From NCBI GenBank assembly GCA_949825045.1, contig OX463829.1:27182715-27246714 (forward strand): 64,000 nt of DNA. The letters run 5' to 3'. Position 1 is the stretch's first letter, and each line of letters starts with the position of its first letter. Below the pieces are notes generated by a model. The model saw only the letters and a list, made by a program, of their open reading frames with translations, did not search any database and was not told the DNA's origin. This document shows positions 11,229-21,335 of the stretch, one piece after another. A program made the position numbers and the translations under genes. The stretch comes from Argyresthia goedartella. Its lineage: Eukaryota > Arthropoda > Insecta > Lepidoptera > Argyresthiidae.

Positions 11229-11789
11229 TATATTAGTCAAAGTCATTGGTTCAGTAATTCTAGTTATAGCCACACTTAGTTTAAAAATTCAATAAATGTG
11301 TTGACGATGGAGCTCCCAGACCTCATGAAACACATTAAACTGATACCTCTGTTCAAGTCGGGAGAAAGAGCGATCCTTCGAATTTCAGACCAATATCTGA
11401 TCTTCCAGCACTAAGTAAAATATTTGAAAAGATTATGCTCAATCAAATGCTCCCACACTTCAACCGTACAAAACAACTCCACGCCAAACAATACGGTTTC
11501 ACTAGGGGTAACTCGACTACGGATATTTATTCTCCATGGGAGGCCGCACAGGAAGCTCTCGGAGTTTTTTGCCATCTGTCGAAGGCATTTGATTCTGTTG
11601 ATCATAATACGCTGTTAATGAAATTAAATCATCACGGAGTTAAAAATAAAGCGTTAGATCTAATAAGTTCATTAGTGCAATATAATTCAAAAGGCAGAAG
11701 TCAACGGCGTAAAATCTGATGGATAGGGTGTAAAAATTGGCATTTCACAAGGTTCCATATTACGCCTTTTCTTATTCCTGGTATATACA

Positions 11790-13077
11790 TAGGGCGCACT
11801 GTAAGTTTCCGGAACTGGCCACTTACATAAACAATATTTAAAAATTTATTGCAATATTTGAAAATAGAACTCTTTGGCTGTAGAATGCAGTTTGTTTCAT
11901 CTGACTGCCTTTTGTTTTTACCTTGTGGCGCCATTTAAAAAATTGTGTGTCTGCATCAACATGGATTTAACTCGGGAAAATTTTCGTAGTATGATTTTCT
12001 ACGATTTTAAGTGTAATTTGACAGCTCAACAGAGCATCGCTCGGCTTGAAACAGCTTTTGGCAATGAAGCACCATGCAAGACAACTGTTTATAGCTGGTT
12101 TGCAGAATTCAAGCGTGGTCGTATCAATCTCAGTGACGAATCTCGAGATGGTCGGCCGTCCACCGCTGTGACCAACAAAAACATCGATGCTGTGCGCCGT
12201 ATGATTGAAACAGACTGGCATGTGACCTACCATGAAATTCGCGCATCCTTAGAAATAGGCATGACAATACAATTAATCCTACACAAACATTTGGGTGTGA
12301 GAAAGCTGTGCTCGCGGTGGATCCCACACAACTTGACCGAGGCTCAAAAAACGGACCGCGTCACTTGGTGCAGTGCCATGCTTACCAGATTCAACGAAGG
12401 TGCGTCAAATTTGGTGTGGGACATAGTAACAGGTGACGAAACATGGATTTATTGCTACGATCCCAAAAAAAAGCAGCAATCGAGCGTATGGGTCTTTCAA
12501 GATGAGCCGAAACCAACCAAAGTGGCGCGCGTGAAAAGTGCATCTAAGCGGATGATTGCTTCTTTTTTTAATAAAACTGGACACGTGGCTACTGTTGCTT
12601 TAGAGAATCGTCGTACAGTGAATAGTGACTGGTACACGACCATTTGTTTGCCAGAAGTTATTGACGAACTCCGTAAAAATAACCGTAAACGCCGTATCAT
12701 CCTGCACCACGACAATGCTAGTTCTCACACGGCCAGACAGACAAACGACTTTTTGAAGGCGAAAAATGTAGAACCCATGAGTCATCCTGCATACAGTCCC
12801 GACCTGGCACCTTGTGACTTTTTTCTGTTCCCAAAAATTAAGAACCAATTACGCGGTCAACGATTTTCATCACCAGAAGAGGCTGTCGAGGAGTATGAAA
12901 AACACGTTTCAGAGGTCACCACAGAGGAGTGGCACAAAAGTTTTCAAAACTGGTTTCATCGAATGAAAAAGTGCATAGACGCCAAGGGAGATTATTTTGA
13001 AAAACAATAAATTAATTTTGTACCTTTAATAGTATTTTTTCATATTCATTCCGGAAACTTAAAGTGCGCCCCACGTA
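11790..13077 (+). mobile_element. mariner transposon with matching terminal repeats
   Basis: Terminal inverted repeats are 11792-11814 (GGGCGCACTGTAAGTTTCC and on) and 13049-13071, 22 of 23 bases matching. TA abuts the left end at 11790-11791; on the right the nearest TA is at 13076-13077, so the right target duplication has probably mutated. The element is about 1.28 kb, a normal mariner length, and sits between RT codons of the host LINE, whose reading continues at NDLPF beyond it. Confidence 0.92.
11961..13010 (+). CDS. mariner transposase, apparently intact
   Basis: 349 codons from ATG 11961; the same frame is open 29 codons upstream, but this start fits the usual mariner length of about 345. 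The first third is the paired helix-turn-helix region that binds the terminal repeats (FYDFKCNLTAQQSI, then VYSWFAEFKRGRINLSDESR). A linker WIPHNLTEAQK corresponds to the family WVPHEL motif. The catalytic triad is complete: Asp in TGDETWIYCY, Asp in HHDNASSHTA, and Asp in SPDLAPCDFFLF, with exactly 34 residues between the last two (D,D34D). No stop or frameshift. It would cut and paste the element at TA targets. The contrast with the decayed LINE around it points to a younger insertion. Confidence 0.95.
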   Translation: MDLTRENFRSMIFYDFKCNLTAQQSIARLETAFGNEAPCKTTVYSWFAEFKRGRINLSDESRDGRPSTAVTNKNIDAVRRMIETDWHVTYHEIRASLEIGMTIQLILHKHLGVRKLCSRWIPHNLTEAQKTDRVTWCSAMLTRFNEGASNLVWDIVTGDETWIYCYDPKKKQQSSVWVFQDEPKPTKVARVKSASKRMIASFFNKTGHVATVALENRRTVNSDWYTTICLPEVIDELRKNNRKRRIILHHDNASSHTARQTNDFLKAKNVEPMSHPAYSPDLAPCDFFLFPKIKNQLRGQRFSSPEEAVEEYEKHVSEVTTEEWHKSFQNWFHRMKKCIDAKGDYFEKQ

Positions 13078-13808
13078 TTAACGATCTGCCTTTCATGGTG
13101 GAGAAATTAACTGACATAGTGTTGTTTGCTAATGATACTTCAAAGGTCTTCAAAATTGAAAGACAACAAGAAGATTTTGATGTTGTCAATGGTGTATTGT
13201 CTTTAACCTTGATTTGGTTCACAGTTAATAATTTATTTTTAAATGCTGGTAAAACCAAGTTTATCACATTCTTACTTCCAAATGTCAGGCAAGTTGATAA
13301 CAGTTTAGTGTTAGACAGCAACACGTTGTTGCAGTGGGGACATAGATAAAATAGCTGGTTAATTAAGTTCTGGGGCTTACGCTGTTAGGAACATCAGACA
13401 AAACACGGATGTGGCTACATCTAGGCTAGTATATTTCAGTTACTTTAATAGTGTCATGTCCTATGGTTTCTTGTTGTGGGGGAAAGCAGCGGATATTCAT
13501 TTTCATTAATTTATTTTCATTTATTCATTTTCATTCATTCATTAACTATTTTTGTTTTACAGAAAAGAGCGATTCGAGCAATTTATGATTTAAAACGAAC
13601 ATACTATTTAAGAGAGCTTTTTAAATAAATTGACATGCTAACTGTAGCTAGTATAGGCAATTTATTTTCGAAAATATAATGTATGTACGCAAGAAACTTA
13701 CAACATTTTCCAAACTTAGCGATAGCTGTAATTTTTACCTATATAGAAATAATCACAGACTAGTTGCGCCCCGGTTTAGACTGGCGAAGGTTAGCAATTA
13801 TTTCAAGG

Positions 13809-14114
13809 TGTTAAGGGGGATTAATTTGTCAATTGTCTGTATGGTTGGTTACCTTTACGTCGAGGTGTCCGAGGTCGATGGTCCAAGAGGAAATCTTTAC
13901 AGTTGGTCACTTGTGATTGTTTACAGCACTCGGATTTCTCTTGATTTATTCAGGCACTACACAGCACGACCATCTTATTTTCACGAGAGACTCACACCAC
14001 ACATCAGTCCGTATCTGTCAAGCTCCAGATATTTGCGGGTAGTAAAATATTTATTATTTATGTAGGTGGTTTTATCCAAACCGAAAGGCGCAAACAAAAC
14101 GATTGAACACAAAG
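13809..14114. mobile_element. 306-bp insertion in LINE, class unknown
   Basis: The LINE at 7018-7442 reads straight through 'tttcaagggtcagtgc'. Here the same phrase is split after 'tttcaagg' (13808) and resumes at 'aaaggtcagtgc' (14112), so the intervening 306 bases were inserted; AAGG at both junctions may be a target duplication. A 128-codon frame runs across it but resembles nothing I know. Confidence 0.65.
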
Positions 14115-14402
14115 GTCAGTGCACTCTCTACTACAACAAGATACCTCTGGAAATTTTAAAATCGCCATTTGAGCAATTTAAAAAACATGTTAAAGTGACT
14201 TTGTCGAAAAAAGGATATACAATGTTCAAGATTACTTAAATGACGGGACTGTATGGGATTAATCTAGCTCAACACAGACCTTGCTGTTAATAGTTTTGAA
14301 ATTTATTTTTATTTCCTGCTTATTAATCATAATAATTAAATTGTAATATTTGTATTAATTAGTTAAGCACAACCAACTTTTAAAAGAGATCTAAAAATTA
14401 AT

Positions 14403-14436
14403 CTGTGGCAGTTTCTACGCCCTCCTTCTCCCACAG
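14403..14436 (+). repeat. Conserved LINE 3' UTR stem-loop
   Basis: CTGTGGCAG paired with CTCCCACAG; one mismatch relative to the perfect copies at 7321 and 46241. Confidence 0.7.
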
Positions 14437-14524
14437 TAGTCCAATGTAGAGAAGAGGCATAAATGACATTTGCTAAGTATATGTAAATATGTACAGAATC
14501 GTAATGAAGAACTTTGACTTTGAC

Positions 14525-15404
14525 TTTGTATACAAAAAAAGAGACTATGAAATCAATCTTCCGACTTTGAAGTCCACACATGTTACACGACTTTAAACGC
14601 ATATACGGTATATATAGCCAGAATTAAACTAATGAGAATAACCGTAAACACCACTGAAAAGTCAGCGGCAAGCAATAATCATTTTGTTTACTTAGATGAC
14701 ATCATAGTTTCAGTTTGTTTCTTAGAAACCAAACTTCTGGACCGATTTCTAACAAAAAGAATAGAACCAAACTGAAGGTCTGCTATATATTAAAAAATAG
14801 TTTCAAATCGGTTCATAAATTATAACAGTTTCTAGAGAACAAATTTATAAATTAAAAATAATACTACCAAATTGAGAACCACCTCGTTTTTTGATGCCTA
14901 TTCAAAAATTCATAGCCTATTACCACATGATATTGCGTAAGGGGCACAGTAAGTAAGTAAACTAACTGTAAACAAATCGGCCAGCTTCCTATCATTTCCC
15001 GCCAGTAAGCTGGAGACACGACCTTCCATTGCTAGCGAGCAGGCCTCTGACTGCAGCAAAGCCGATTATTTCGTCTCTTATTTATTACCGGTCCTCTCGC
15101 CCCGGCTCCCACAGAACAATTACAATGGAAGCGCCTTCCATCCTCACCTGCCGGATTACAAGTTTTATTATGCTGGTCTGCGTAAGAGTATGTGGTGATA
15201 ATGTGTTTCACGACTTTTTATAAGTAAAGTGGCCTTCAAGAATTCATTAAAAAAACTCTTTTGGGCTCGTAAAAGATGCTCCCCTAGTCCTGCCCGTATT
15301 ATAAATTCAACTATAATCTATTGTTATTCCATTCTTTATTATCTACATAACATTAATCTATATCGTACCAAATAATTATTACTAACTTATAATACTAATA
15401 TTAA
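14525..15404. other. No recognisable gene
   Basis: AT-rich. 'cagtaagctggagacacga' at 15004 is shared with 8688. No domain-bearing frame. Confidence 0.4.
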
Positions 15405-15460
15405 CAATTTGTGTAGTATACTCTTATAGCTTTTAAACTAAGAGTATACACTAACAAATT
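15405..15460. repeat. Imperfect hairpin
   Basis: An 11-bp perfect inner stem GTATACTCTTA / TAAGAGTATAC (15416-15426 and 15439-15449), extended outward by AATTTGTG / CTAACAAATT pairing with bulges. Loop 12 bases. Confidence 0.7.
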
Positions 15461-15479
15461 AGCTAGATACCTTCTGTTA

Positions 15480-15656
15480 ATGCTTTCAGTTGAGCACGCC
15501 GTCTCCCTTGTTCCGGCACTGACGGAAGATCAGCGCCTGAGGAGTCTACTTCTCAGGCGCATGCTGAGTCAGAACCCTTTTGCAGAAGCCATACCACCCT
15601 CAGTTCTAGTGCGATATAAGTACTTTGGTACCTATCTTAGTGTGAATGAAATTTAA
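15480..15656 (+). CDS. Small unassigned ORF (58 codons)
   Basis: An ATG at 15480 opens a frame to TAA at 15654-15656. The product starts MLSVEHAVSLVPALTEDQ and contains SLLLRRMLSQNPF and YKYFGTYLS. Base composition is richer in GC than its surroundings and the residue mix looks protein-like. AATAAA-like sequence follows near 15760. It may be the last exon of a host gene or the end of a transposon protein. I do not recognise the family. Confidence 0.3.
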   Translation: MLSVEHAVSLVPALTEDQRLRSLLLRRMLSQNPFAEAIPPSVLVRYKYFGTYLSVNEI

Positions 15657-15782
15657 CTGTATTTTCTATTTGTGCCTGAATGTTTATACCTATATGTTAT
15701 TTTTGTTTAGTGCTAAGTATCTTCAATGTTTTGTGTGTGTGTGCGCTTATGCAAATGAATTAATAAATTAATTAATTTTCGA

Positions 15783-15972
15783 TACGGGTTGGCAGAGGCA
15801 CAGTTGTGCCCACGTTTAGCCAAATATTCTTTGCTAAAATTTTGCATGACAGGCGGCTAGCCCATCGCCGCAGCTATGGAGATATGAAGGTTTACTCACG
15901 ATGTTTGTTAATGTGTACTATTGAAGTGTTGCTCAGCCATAGATACATGGATGATGTGAGCAGGTCCTCTAT
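15783..15972 (-). repeat. SINE-C, partial
   Basis: Contains 'gcacagttgtgcccacgttt', 'tgacaggcggctagcccatc', 'gcagctatggagatatgaag' and 'actcacgatgtttg', the body of the SINE at 19893-20145. The tRNA-like head is replaced by other sequence. Confidence 0.7.
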
Positions 15973-16005
15973 TGTGAAATGTACTTATTGTAAGTACATT
16001 TCACA
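15973..16005. repeat. Perfect short-loop palindrome (15-bp stem)
   Basis: Arms 15973-15987 and 15991-16005 are exact reverse complements with a 3-base loop TTG. It sits directly at the broken end of a SINE-C copy. Confidence 0.9.
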
Positions 16006-16028
16006 TTGAAATTGTTTCCAGTGTTTAA

Positions 16029-16140
16029 CCTCTCAAAAACCGAGGGTAGTTGGGACAGGTCGCAATTTTGAACCTTATGCCATGGTAATAAAATTTAAAC
16101 GGAAAAGTGGCGTTATCTAACGCCGGTGGTATTCAAGAGG
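16029..16140. mobile_element. TTAA-flanked MITE (112 bp), piggyBac-like
   Basis: TTAA lies directly outside both ends (16025-16028 and 16141-16144), the target duplication of piggyBac-type elements. Terminal repeats are short, CCTCTC at the left and its near complement (AAGAGG) at the right. No coding capacity. Related, more decayed sequences are at 1685-1778, 52118-52230 and 60018-60115. Confidence 0.65.
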
Positions 16141-16639
16141 TTAAGCGTTAGCTACAGTTGGTTCAGCAGATTTCCCTCCTCCCTAAATCATTTCCTTCTT
16201 TTCGCTGAATTTGTGCCCTGCCTTGTTTTCATATTAATATGTGATATATAATTATCGTTATATATTTAAGTTTAATATCTTTATATATTTATATATTACA
16301 TGTTAATATGCTGTATTATTGTAACGATCTAAATTGAAAGAGAAAGATAGCAATAGCTTCTTTAAAATGAAGTTAATTTCAACGGTATGGCCCCCGGGTT
16401 CTGAACCCGTGTTCGTAGGCTGCAGTACAACGTTGTGGGGCTTTGATCATAGACGCCATGTAAGTTCTCCGAGGCCTGCTTGAAGAAAGAAATTCGAAAC
16501 GATCACGCAGGAAGTTAGGATAATGTGGATTCCACAACTTATTATAGAGGATACACCAGATACGAGAGTCCCATCGAAGCCGAATCGGCAGCAACTTCAA
16601 CTCCTTGCGATACTTAGAATCGTGGCCATACTTGCGCAT

Positions 16640-17421
16640 TCCACAACGAGAACTTGGAGTAACAATGGCGGCTAACTTAAAGTGGGATAAGCACGTACTG
16701 GAAATCACAAAGAAGGCAAATTCAATAACATATATAATAAGGAAGACATTCAGCTACATAGATAAACAATTATTCCTGAAATTATAAAAAACGTACATAC
16801 GACCTCTACAGTATGCATTCCAAATATGGTGTCCCTACTTTAAAAATGACATAGAACTATAGCCATATAGCCATAAATACTGTATAATGAGTAGATAACA
16901 CTACACACAAACCTCAGTGGTTTAAGTGGTGTTCAAGTAAGTAACTCTGTTATTTTTAATATGTCATTAAATAAATAAATAAAAAACTACTCGAGAGGGT
17001 GCAACGTAGAGCCACGAAAATGATAGTTGGTTTACGAGATAAACTCTACGAACAGCGGCTGGTTGAATCAGGGCTAACTACATTGGAGCAACGGAGGCAA
17101 AGAGGTGACCTTATAGAAACATATAAGATCCATACCGTACACTTTGACGTCCACTATCTAAACAGCATCTACAAGATGAAGCAAAATCACCACCTTAGAA
17201 GACATTCAAACTGACCAACTCTCTGTGTGCAAGTAACCCTCGTAAAAACATCCTAACTAACCGCGTAGTTCGCGAATGGAAAAAATTACCAGACTCCATA
17301 ATCAGTGCAAATTCAGTGAACGCTTTCAAAAACTCATTGGACAAATATATTAAAATAAAAAAATGCAGTGATATACGCATAACAGCTTCAAGCTGCTAGG
17401 GTGTATAATAATAATAATAAT
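16640..17421 (+). pseudogene. CR1-like LINE 3' end inserted in another LINE
   Basis: Begins abruptly at RELGVTMAANLKWDKHV, continues KKANSITYIIRKTFSY, then after an insert LLERVQRRATKMIVGLRDK, LTTLEQRRQRGDLIETYKI, and NRVVREWKKLPDSIISANSV, ending in an (ATA)n tail at 17405-17421. The VQRRATK/RRxRGDLIETYK block is the usual CR1-type RT C-terminus. It is 5'-truncated. A 128-base stretch at about 16858-16985, ending in TAAATAAATAAA, interrupts it and is probably a further small insertion. Confidence 0.85.
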
Positions 17422-17763
17422 TCACCGATGAACCGAATCACGAGATTTTGGAGGCGTTCTGAGGCGAGTCTGTTCAATTGTTCTCCGTTTGCGCTAACCA
17501 AGAAAACATCAGCGAAGACAATGAGGGGAGAAAAAAGGACATCACAGGGGTAATTTTAGTTTGGTGTGGTAAGAAGTACTGAAGTCTAATGAGAGAGTGG
17601 AAAGTAGCGTAAACTCGCCTGCTGACCTCGACAAGATGAGTTGCCCAGGACAATTGGTTATCCAAGATGATACCCAGTTTTTTGGCTTTATCGCTATACA
17701 TGATTATAGTACCATCGTAAGAAAGGTTGTTTCTTGGTGTCACAAGTTCAGTAAATGTCAGTA

Positions 17764-17820
17764 AATCGAGTATCCTAGAACATGATAAAAAGTACCAATC
17801 ATGTTCTAGGATACTCGATT
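17764..17820. repeat. Perfect palindrome (23-bp stem)
   Basis: Arms 17764-17786 and 17798-17820 are exact reverse complements around an 11-base loop. They occupy the place where the enclosing LINE should encode about a dozen RT residues, so the event both inverted and overwrote coding DNA. Confidence 0.95.
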
Positions 17821-17905
17821 AACCAGATCTCCGAAAGACGACGCCCAGCTCTTGATAGCCTCCACATTAGCGTGCAACGGCTCCACAGCGGTGTTTACAT
17901 CGTCG

Positions 17906-19689
17906 CTAATTCATAGTAGTAGTAGTAGAGTGCTCGCACTAAGTCGGTTCCAGTTGCTGATTCTTCCAAGCCCCCGGGTCCCGATAACACATGGGCTATG
18001 GCATGGCGTAGACATGGGTTCGATACTCACACGATACATTACACTTCGACAGAAAGTGGGGTTACCTGACCTACGTCAAGGATATCTAACTTTTTATTTA
18101 TGAGTGCAAAGCTTTTATGGACATTCGATTACTATAGTTTCTACTATTGTCGAATATTGTTGGTTTTCACATCGCTACTGGGTGATTGAAATTCGATCTG
18201 AAGAAGTACCCTAAGTGTGTCGACACACCACGGCCGAAAACGCGACCGGAGTTCGGCGTGATTACAATCCTATGTTAATGGCACCTAATCTCAAAAGCTC
18301 ATTGAAGACGGCACTGGTGTAATTGGAGCATATATTCTATTTACTTCTTCTTATAATATATGGCATGACAACCTCATTTGAGGTTAATTTTGCCAGTGTC
18401 AAGTGTATTTGAAAGATGACGTGACGTGTTTTATTACCTAACCACAGATGAATGAAACTCTTTGTCTCTAACTACGCCGGCGCCACCAAGCGGGAGCAAA
18501 GGTGGACATAGGTTCCACTCATGAACTACAGGTTCAGTTTATGAACGTTAGACTGAGCCGCAGAACTTGGTAAGCGTTTTTGACCATGGTTTATGGACAC
18601 ATTACTACGGGACGGACTACATCACCACAATACGAACGATTTGAGGGACCTGACAGAAACATGGACAACGTTATTACGTGCCTTTATTTGTTTATTTGGG
18701 AACTTTATTATAGGTTACTTGACAGATCATGTGTCATGTTACTCAGGTGGGAGCTCCGCCATAAGGCGATTCCTCGTCCTTGCAAAGGTCCCCGTTACTC
18801 CAAGCGGAAAGACCCGCAGTGTGAGAGGGACGGAATCAGGAAAAAATGTCATAATATAGCGCTAAACCATAGCACCATCGTTTAAAAATAAACTACGCTA
18901 TTTTGTTAAAAAGTTTTTTAAGGATAGTTTACGAATACATAATATTTACATTTTGAACACAGTTCCACAATTAAATTAGTTAAGATTTCAGAATTACAGG
19001 AAAAAATAAAACAATTTAGAGGTATTTCCGAAATTTAATTCTAGCGAGAAAATTTCATCCAATCGCGTTTTCCTTTAGTTCATAATCAAATACTCCATAA
19101 ACCTTAACCCAAAAATTTCATCTGTAGATGACTTCATGGTGGAGTAAATGGTTTCGAAAAAACCCCATTTTTTTCGTATGTGTTGTATAGTAACATACAT
19201 CTTAAAGATATTCGCCAGGATCACAATATGAAGGGATGATGATGCGTGAAATCGAAATGTTTTGCAAATGCTGATTGGGCAAACACGGGACGTCACAGCC
19301 TGCGCCAAACATCTATTTATCTCTGAAGTTGCCGCGTTTCGAGTCGCAATGATGAAAAACAGGCATCTGCGGTATACTGTTTACCCGCTCAACGCAACTT
19401 CATAGGTGACTAGATATTTGTCGCGAGCTGTATCTGTGATTTTTAGCTGTACGCTTTTTACTCAACGAAATAAGAATTTCTGTTACCCTCAAGGTTCACC
19501 GAATAATAACGGGTTCGAAGGGGCGAAGATGGAAATAGGTGTTATTGTTGTGGAGCTGTGGGTAGTCGTTCGCTTCGGATATTCTATTTAGGGATATAGT
19601 CACAGGCGCCCTTCTATTGTGCGTCGTAGTCGCAATTTGTTGAAATTTCTGTCGGTCGATCCTGATTTATCTACAATTCAGAGATTAAA
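17906..19689. other. Mostly unassigned
   Basis: A short (TAG)n run lies at 17917-17931. Overlapping plus-strand frames at 18580-18885 have no domain I recognise. 'aaaataaactacgctatttt' near 18885 reappears in reverse near 45190, with weak similarity on both sides, so 18800-18915 is part of a repeat. Otherwise nothing. Confidence 0.4.
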
Positions 19690-19828
19690 TCAATCTAAAA
19701 TCTATCTGTGGGAGTTTCTACACCCGTCTTCTCTCACAGTGGTCCAATGTAGAGAAGAGGCAAAAAAATACGTTTGCTAAAGTACATGTAAATATCTACA
19801 GTAATAAAGTACTTTGACTTCGACTTTG
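19690..19828 (+). mobile_element. LINE 3' end only (family E/G)
   Basis: Just the terminal UTR: stem-loop CTGTGGGAG...CTCTCACAG (19706-19739), 'gtccaatgtagagaagaggc', 'acatgtaaatatctacagta' and a TTTGAC-type end. An extreme 5' truncation. Confidence 0.8.
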
Positions 19829-19892
19829 AAACAATAAATCCTAAATCCTTCTTCATAACAAAACATAACTTAGCGTCACGCCTTTTAACATA

Positions 19893-20145
19893 CGGGGTGA
19901 CAGAGGCACAATTGTGCCCACATTGAGCCAATTATTCAATACTTCATTTTGCGTGACAGGGGACTAGCCCATCGCTGCAGCTGTGGAGTAATGAAGGTTT
20001 CCTCACGATGTTTTCCATCACCGTTAGAAAGTCCGTATAATGTACTTGAGATAAATGAATTATCTCTTTCGTACATGGTCAAGAATCGAACCCGCATCTC
20101 CCGTGTGAGAAACAAGCGTGAAACCCATAAGACCACGGAGCGCCC
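19893..20145 (-). repeat. tRNA-derived SINE (family C), near full length
   Basis: On the minus strand a B-box-like GGGTTCGATTC follows a tRNA-like head ending CACACGGGAGATGC. The body includes 'taatgtacttgagat'-complement, 'cgtgaggaaaccttcat' and 'gggctagtcccctgtcacg'; the end is 'gcacaattgtgcctctgtc'. Other copies: 15783-15972, 20513-20600, 21620-21745 (weak), 54815-55080 and 59860-59995. Confidence 0.8.
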
Positions 20146-20512
20146 ATTTGTAGAACAAAATTTAAGCAATATTTGCTTTTCTATCCTGTCCCTTTATTAT
20201 CTAATTCAAATCCACAGTAAATCCAACGCAGTTAATGTCAAATAGACGTTTATTGTATGGGAAAACTGTCAATTTTTTTCCGGTCGATTTGAGTTACAGT
20301 GTAACTATAATGTATTTAAAGTTTATGTTTTACGTGTACAAAACTATTTCTTTCCACATGCTTTGAAGAGTAAGTACAAGATCATTTTTAAATATCTCTT
20401 CTTATATATGGGCTGGCTTCGCTCGAAGAACTCTTTTAAGGAAAAAGTACGCTTTGGGCTGAGCAACAAATTATTGGAGAACAAGACATACAGACATAAA
20501 CATAGCGCCACT
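20146..20512. other. No recognisable feature
   Basis: AT-rich, no shared repeat seen. Confidence 0.4.
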
Positions 20513-20600
20513 TCTTTTCCCATACGGGTAATAGAGGCATAATTGTGCCCAAGTTTCGCTAGCTATTCGATACTCCATTTTGCGTAACGGGGGGGCGCCA
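20513..20600 (-). repeat. SINE-C 3' fragment
   Basis: 'catacgggtaatagaggcat', 'aattgtgcccaagtttcg' and 'ccattttgcgtaacggg' match the last 90 bases of SINE-C on the minus strand. The head is missing. Confidence 0.65.
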
Positions 20601-20712
20601 TGTATATCCGACGACCAGTTTAGCCTAGCGGGTAGTGACCCTGCCTACGAAGCTGACGGTCCTGGGTTCGAATCCCGGTAAGGGCAAATTTCTGTAATTA
20701 ATCGACTACGCG

Positions 20713-20934
20713 GATGTTTGCTGGGTCATCGCGAACGAAGGACAATTGAATAAACTCGAACGACTTCAGAATCTCGGGATTCGGTTTATCTTCGGGCTGC
20801 GCAAGTATGACCATGTCTTACAGTATCGCAAGGAGTTGGGGTGGCTTCCGATCCGCCATAGTTGTGATATGCACGTTCTCTCCTATCTGTTCAACATTTT
20901 GCGAAATCCCCGCTACCCCTCATATCTTATGTAA
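20713..20934 (+). pseudogene. Jockey/R1-like LINE RT fragment
   Basis: Reads DVCWVIANEGQLNKLERLQN, IRFIFGLRKYDHVLQYRKEL, GWLPIRH and NILRNPRYPSYL. Same family as 16385-17905. Part of it ('tatcgcaaggag...gtggcttccgat') is repeated about 125 bases downstream, at 20955-20985, joined to the palindrome. Confidence 0.8.
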
Positions 20935-20975
20935 GTATGACCATTTCTCCCTATATCGCAAGGAGCTAGGGTGGC

Positions 20976-21011
20976 TTCCGATTCCGATATATATATATAT
21001 CGGAATCGGAA
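20976..21011. repeat. 36-bp perfect palindrome
   Basis: TTCCGATTCCG, an AT run, then CGGAATCGGAA, self-complementary over all 36 bases. It starts at the end of a duplicated RT fragment and continues toward a long TA microsatellite. Confidence 0.95.
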
Positions 21012-21027
21012 CCTACCTACTAACTTA

Positions 21028-21029
<2 letters not shown>

Positions 21030-21070
<41 letters not shown>
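21030..21070. repeat. (TA)n microsatellite
   Basis: About 20 TA units, flanked by CTACCTACTAA and TAGTAGGTAG, which are themselves near-complementary. Confidence 0.95.
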
Positions 21071-21073
<3 letters not shown>

Positions 21074-21335
21074 GGTAGTTATTTAATTTATTGTGCACTA
21101 GACTGCTCTTACTAGGAATAAAGGAAGAAATCTCTTTTTAGAGATAAGCTGTCCTTTGCGCATAAGTATCATTTGTTTATACTCATTATTTACCGTGTAT
21201 AATAATGTATATATATTTATTATCTCTATATAATATATCGTCGTCTAGTACCCAAAACACAAGCCTTATTGAGCTTACTATGGGCCTAGTTAGTTTTGTG
21301 TAAGATTGTCCTCTGATATTTATTATTATTATTAC

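Larger units (their letters stand above)
11285..14524 (+). pseudogene. CR1/jockey-like LINE (family E/G), split by mariner and a 306-bp insert
   Basis: 5'-truncated in RT. Motifs in order: KLIPLFKSG and FRPISDLPALSKIFEK (11333-11440, one frameshift), GFTRGNST (11483-11508), the motif A region with His in place of the first catalytic Asp (CHLSKAFDSVDH), then the mariner. After it comes NDLPF and a motif C reduced to FANDT (YADD expected), then SRLVYFSYFNSVMSYG and LQKRAIRAIYDL in other frames. A TTCATT-rich expansion (13498-13548) and a 306-bp insert (13809-14114) add breaks. The end reads LYYNKIPLEILKSPF, then the UTR stem-loop (14403-14436) and TTTGAC tail. Dead before the mariner arrived or since. 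Confidence 0.85.
16385..17905 (-). pseudogene. Jockey/R1-like LINE RT fragment, split by another LINE
   Basis: Read on the minus strand: VEAIKSWASSFGDLV (17900-17822), then a hairpin that replaces coding sequence (17764-17820), then LSYDGTIIMYSDKAKKLGII, VSRRVYATFHSLIRLQYFLP and ERLQNLVIRFI to about 17422. The frame is then interrupted by the plus-strand LINE at 16640-17421 and resumes at RKYGHDSKYRKELKLLPIRL down to 16385. The plus-strand copy at 20713-20934 reads through the junction (IRFIFGLRKYDHV), so the split is an insertion. No catalytic motif survives. Confidence 0.85.
20607..21335 (+). repeat. Diverged SINE-A, split by a LINE fragment
   Basis: The head (20607-20693) has an A-box-like TTTAGCCTAGCGGG and a B-box GGGTTCGAATCCCGG. 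The body and (TTA)n tail appear only at 21165-21335 ('tcgtcgtctagtacccaa', 'gccttattgagcttac'). The middle is occupied by RT sequence (20713-20934) and by a palindrome and TA repeat (20976-21070). Confidence 0.7.

Noticed and set aside
18580..18885. Two overlapping plus-strand ORFs (101 and 88 codons)
   Set aside because: Different frames over the same DNA, no domain, and part of the span belongs to a repeat shared with 45190.
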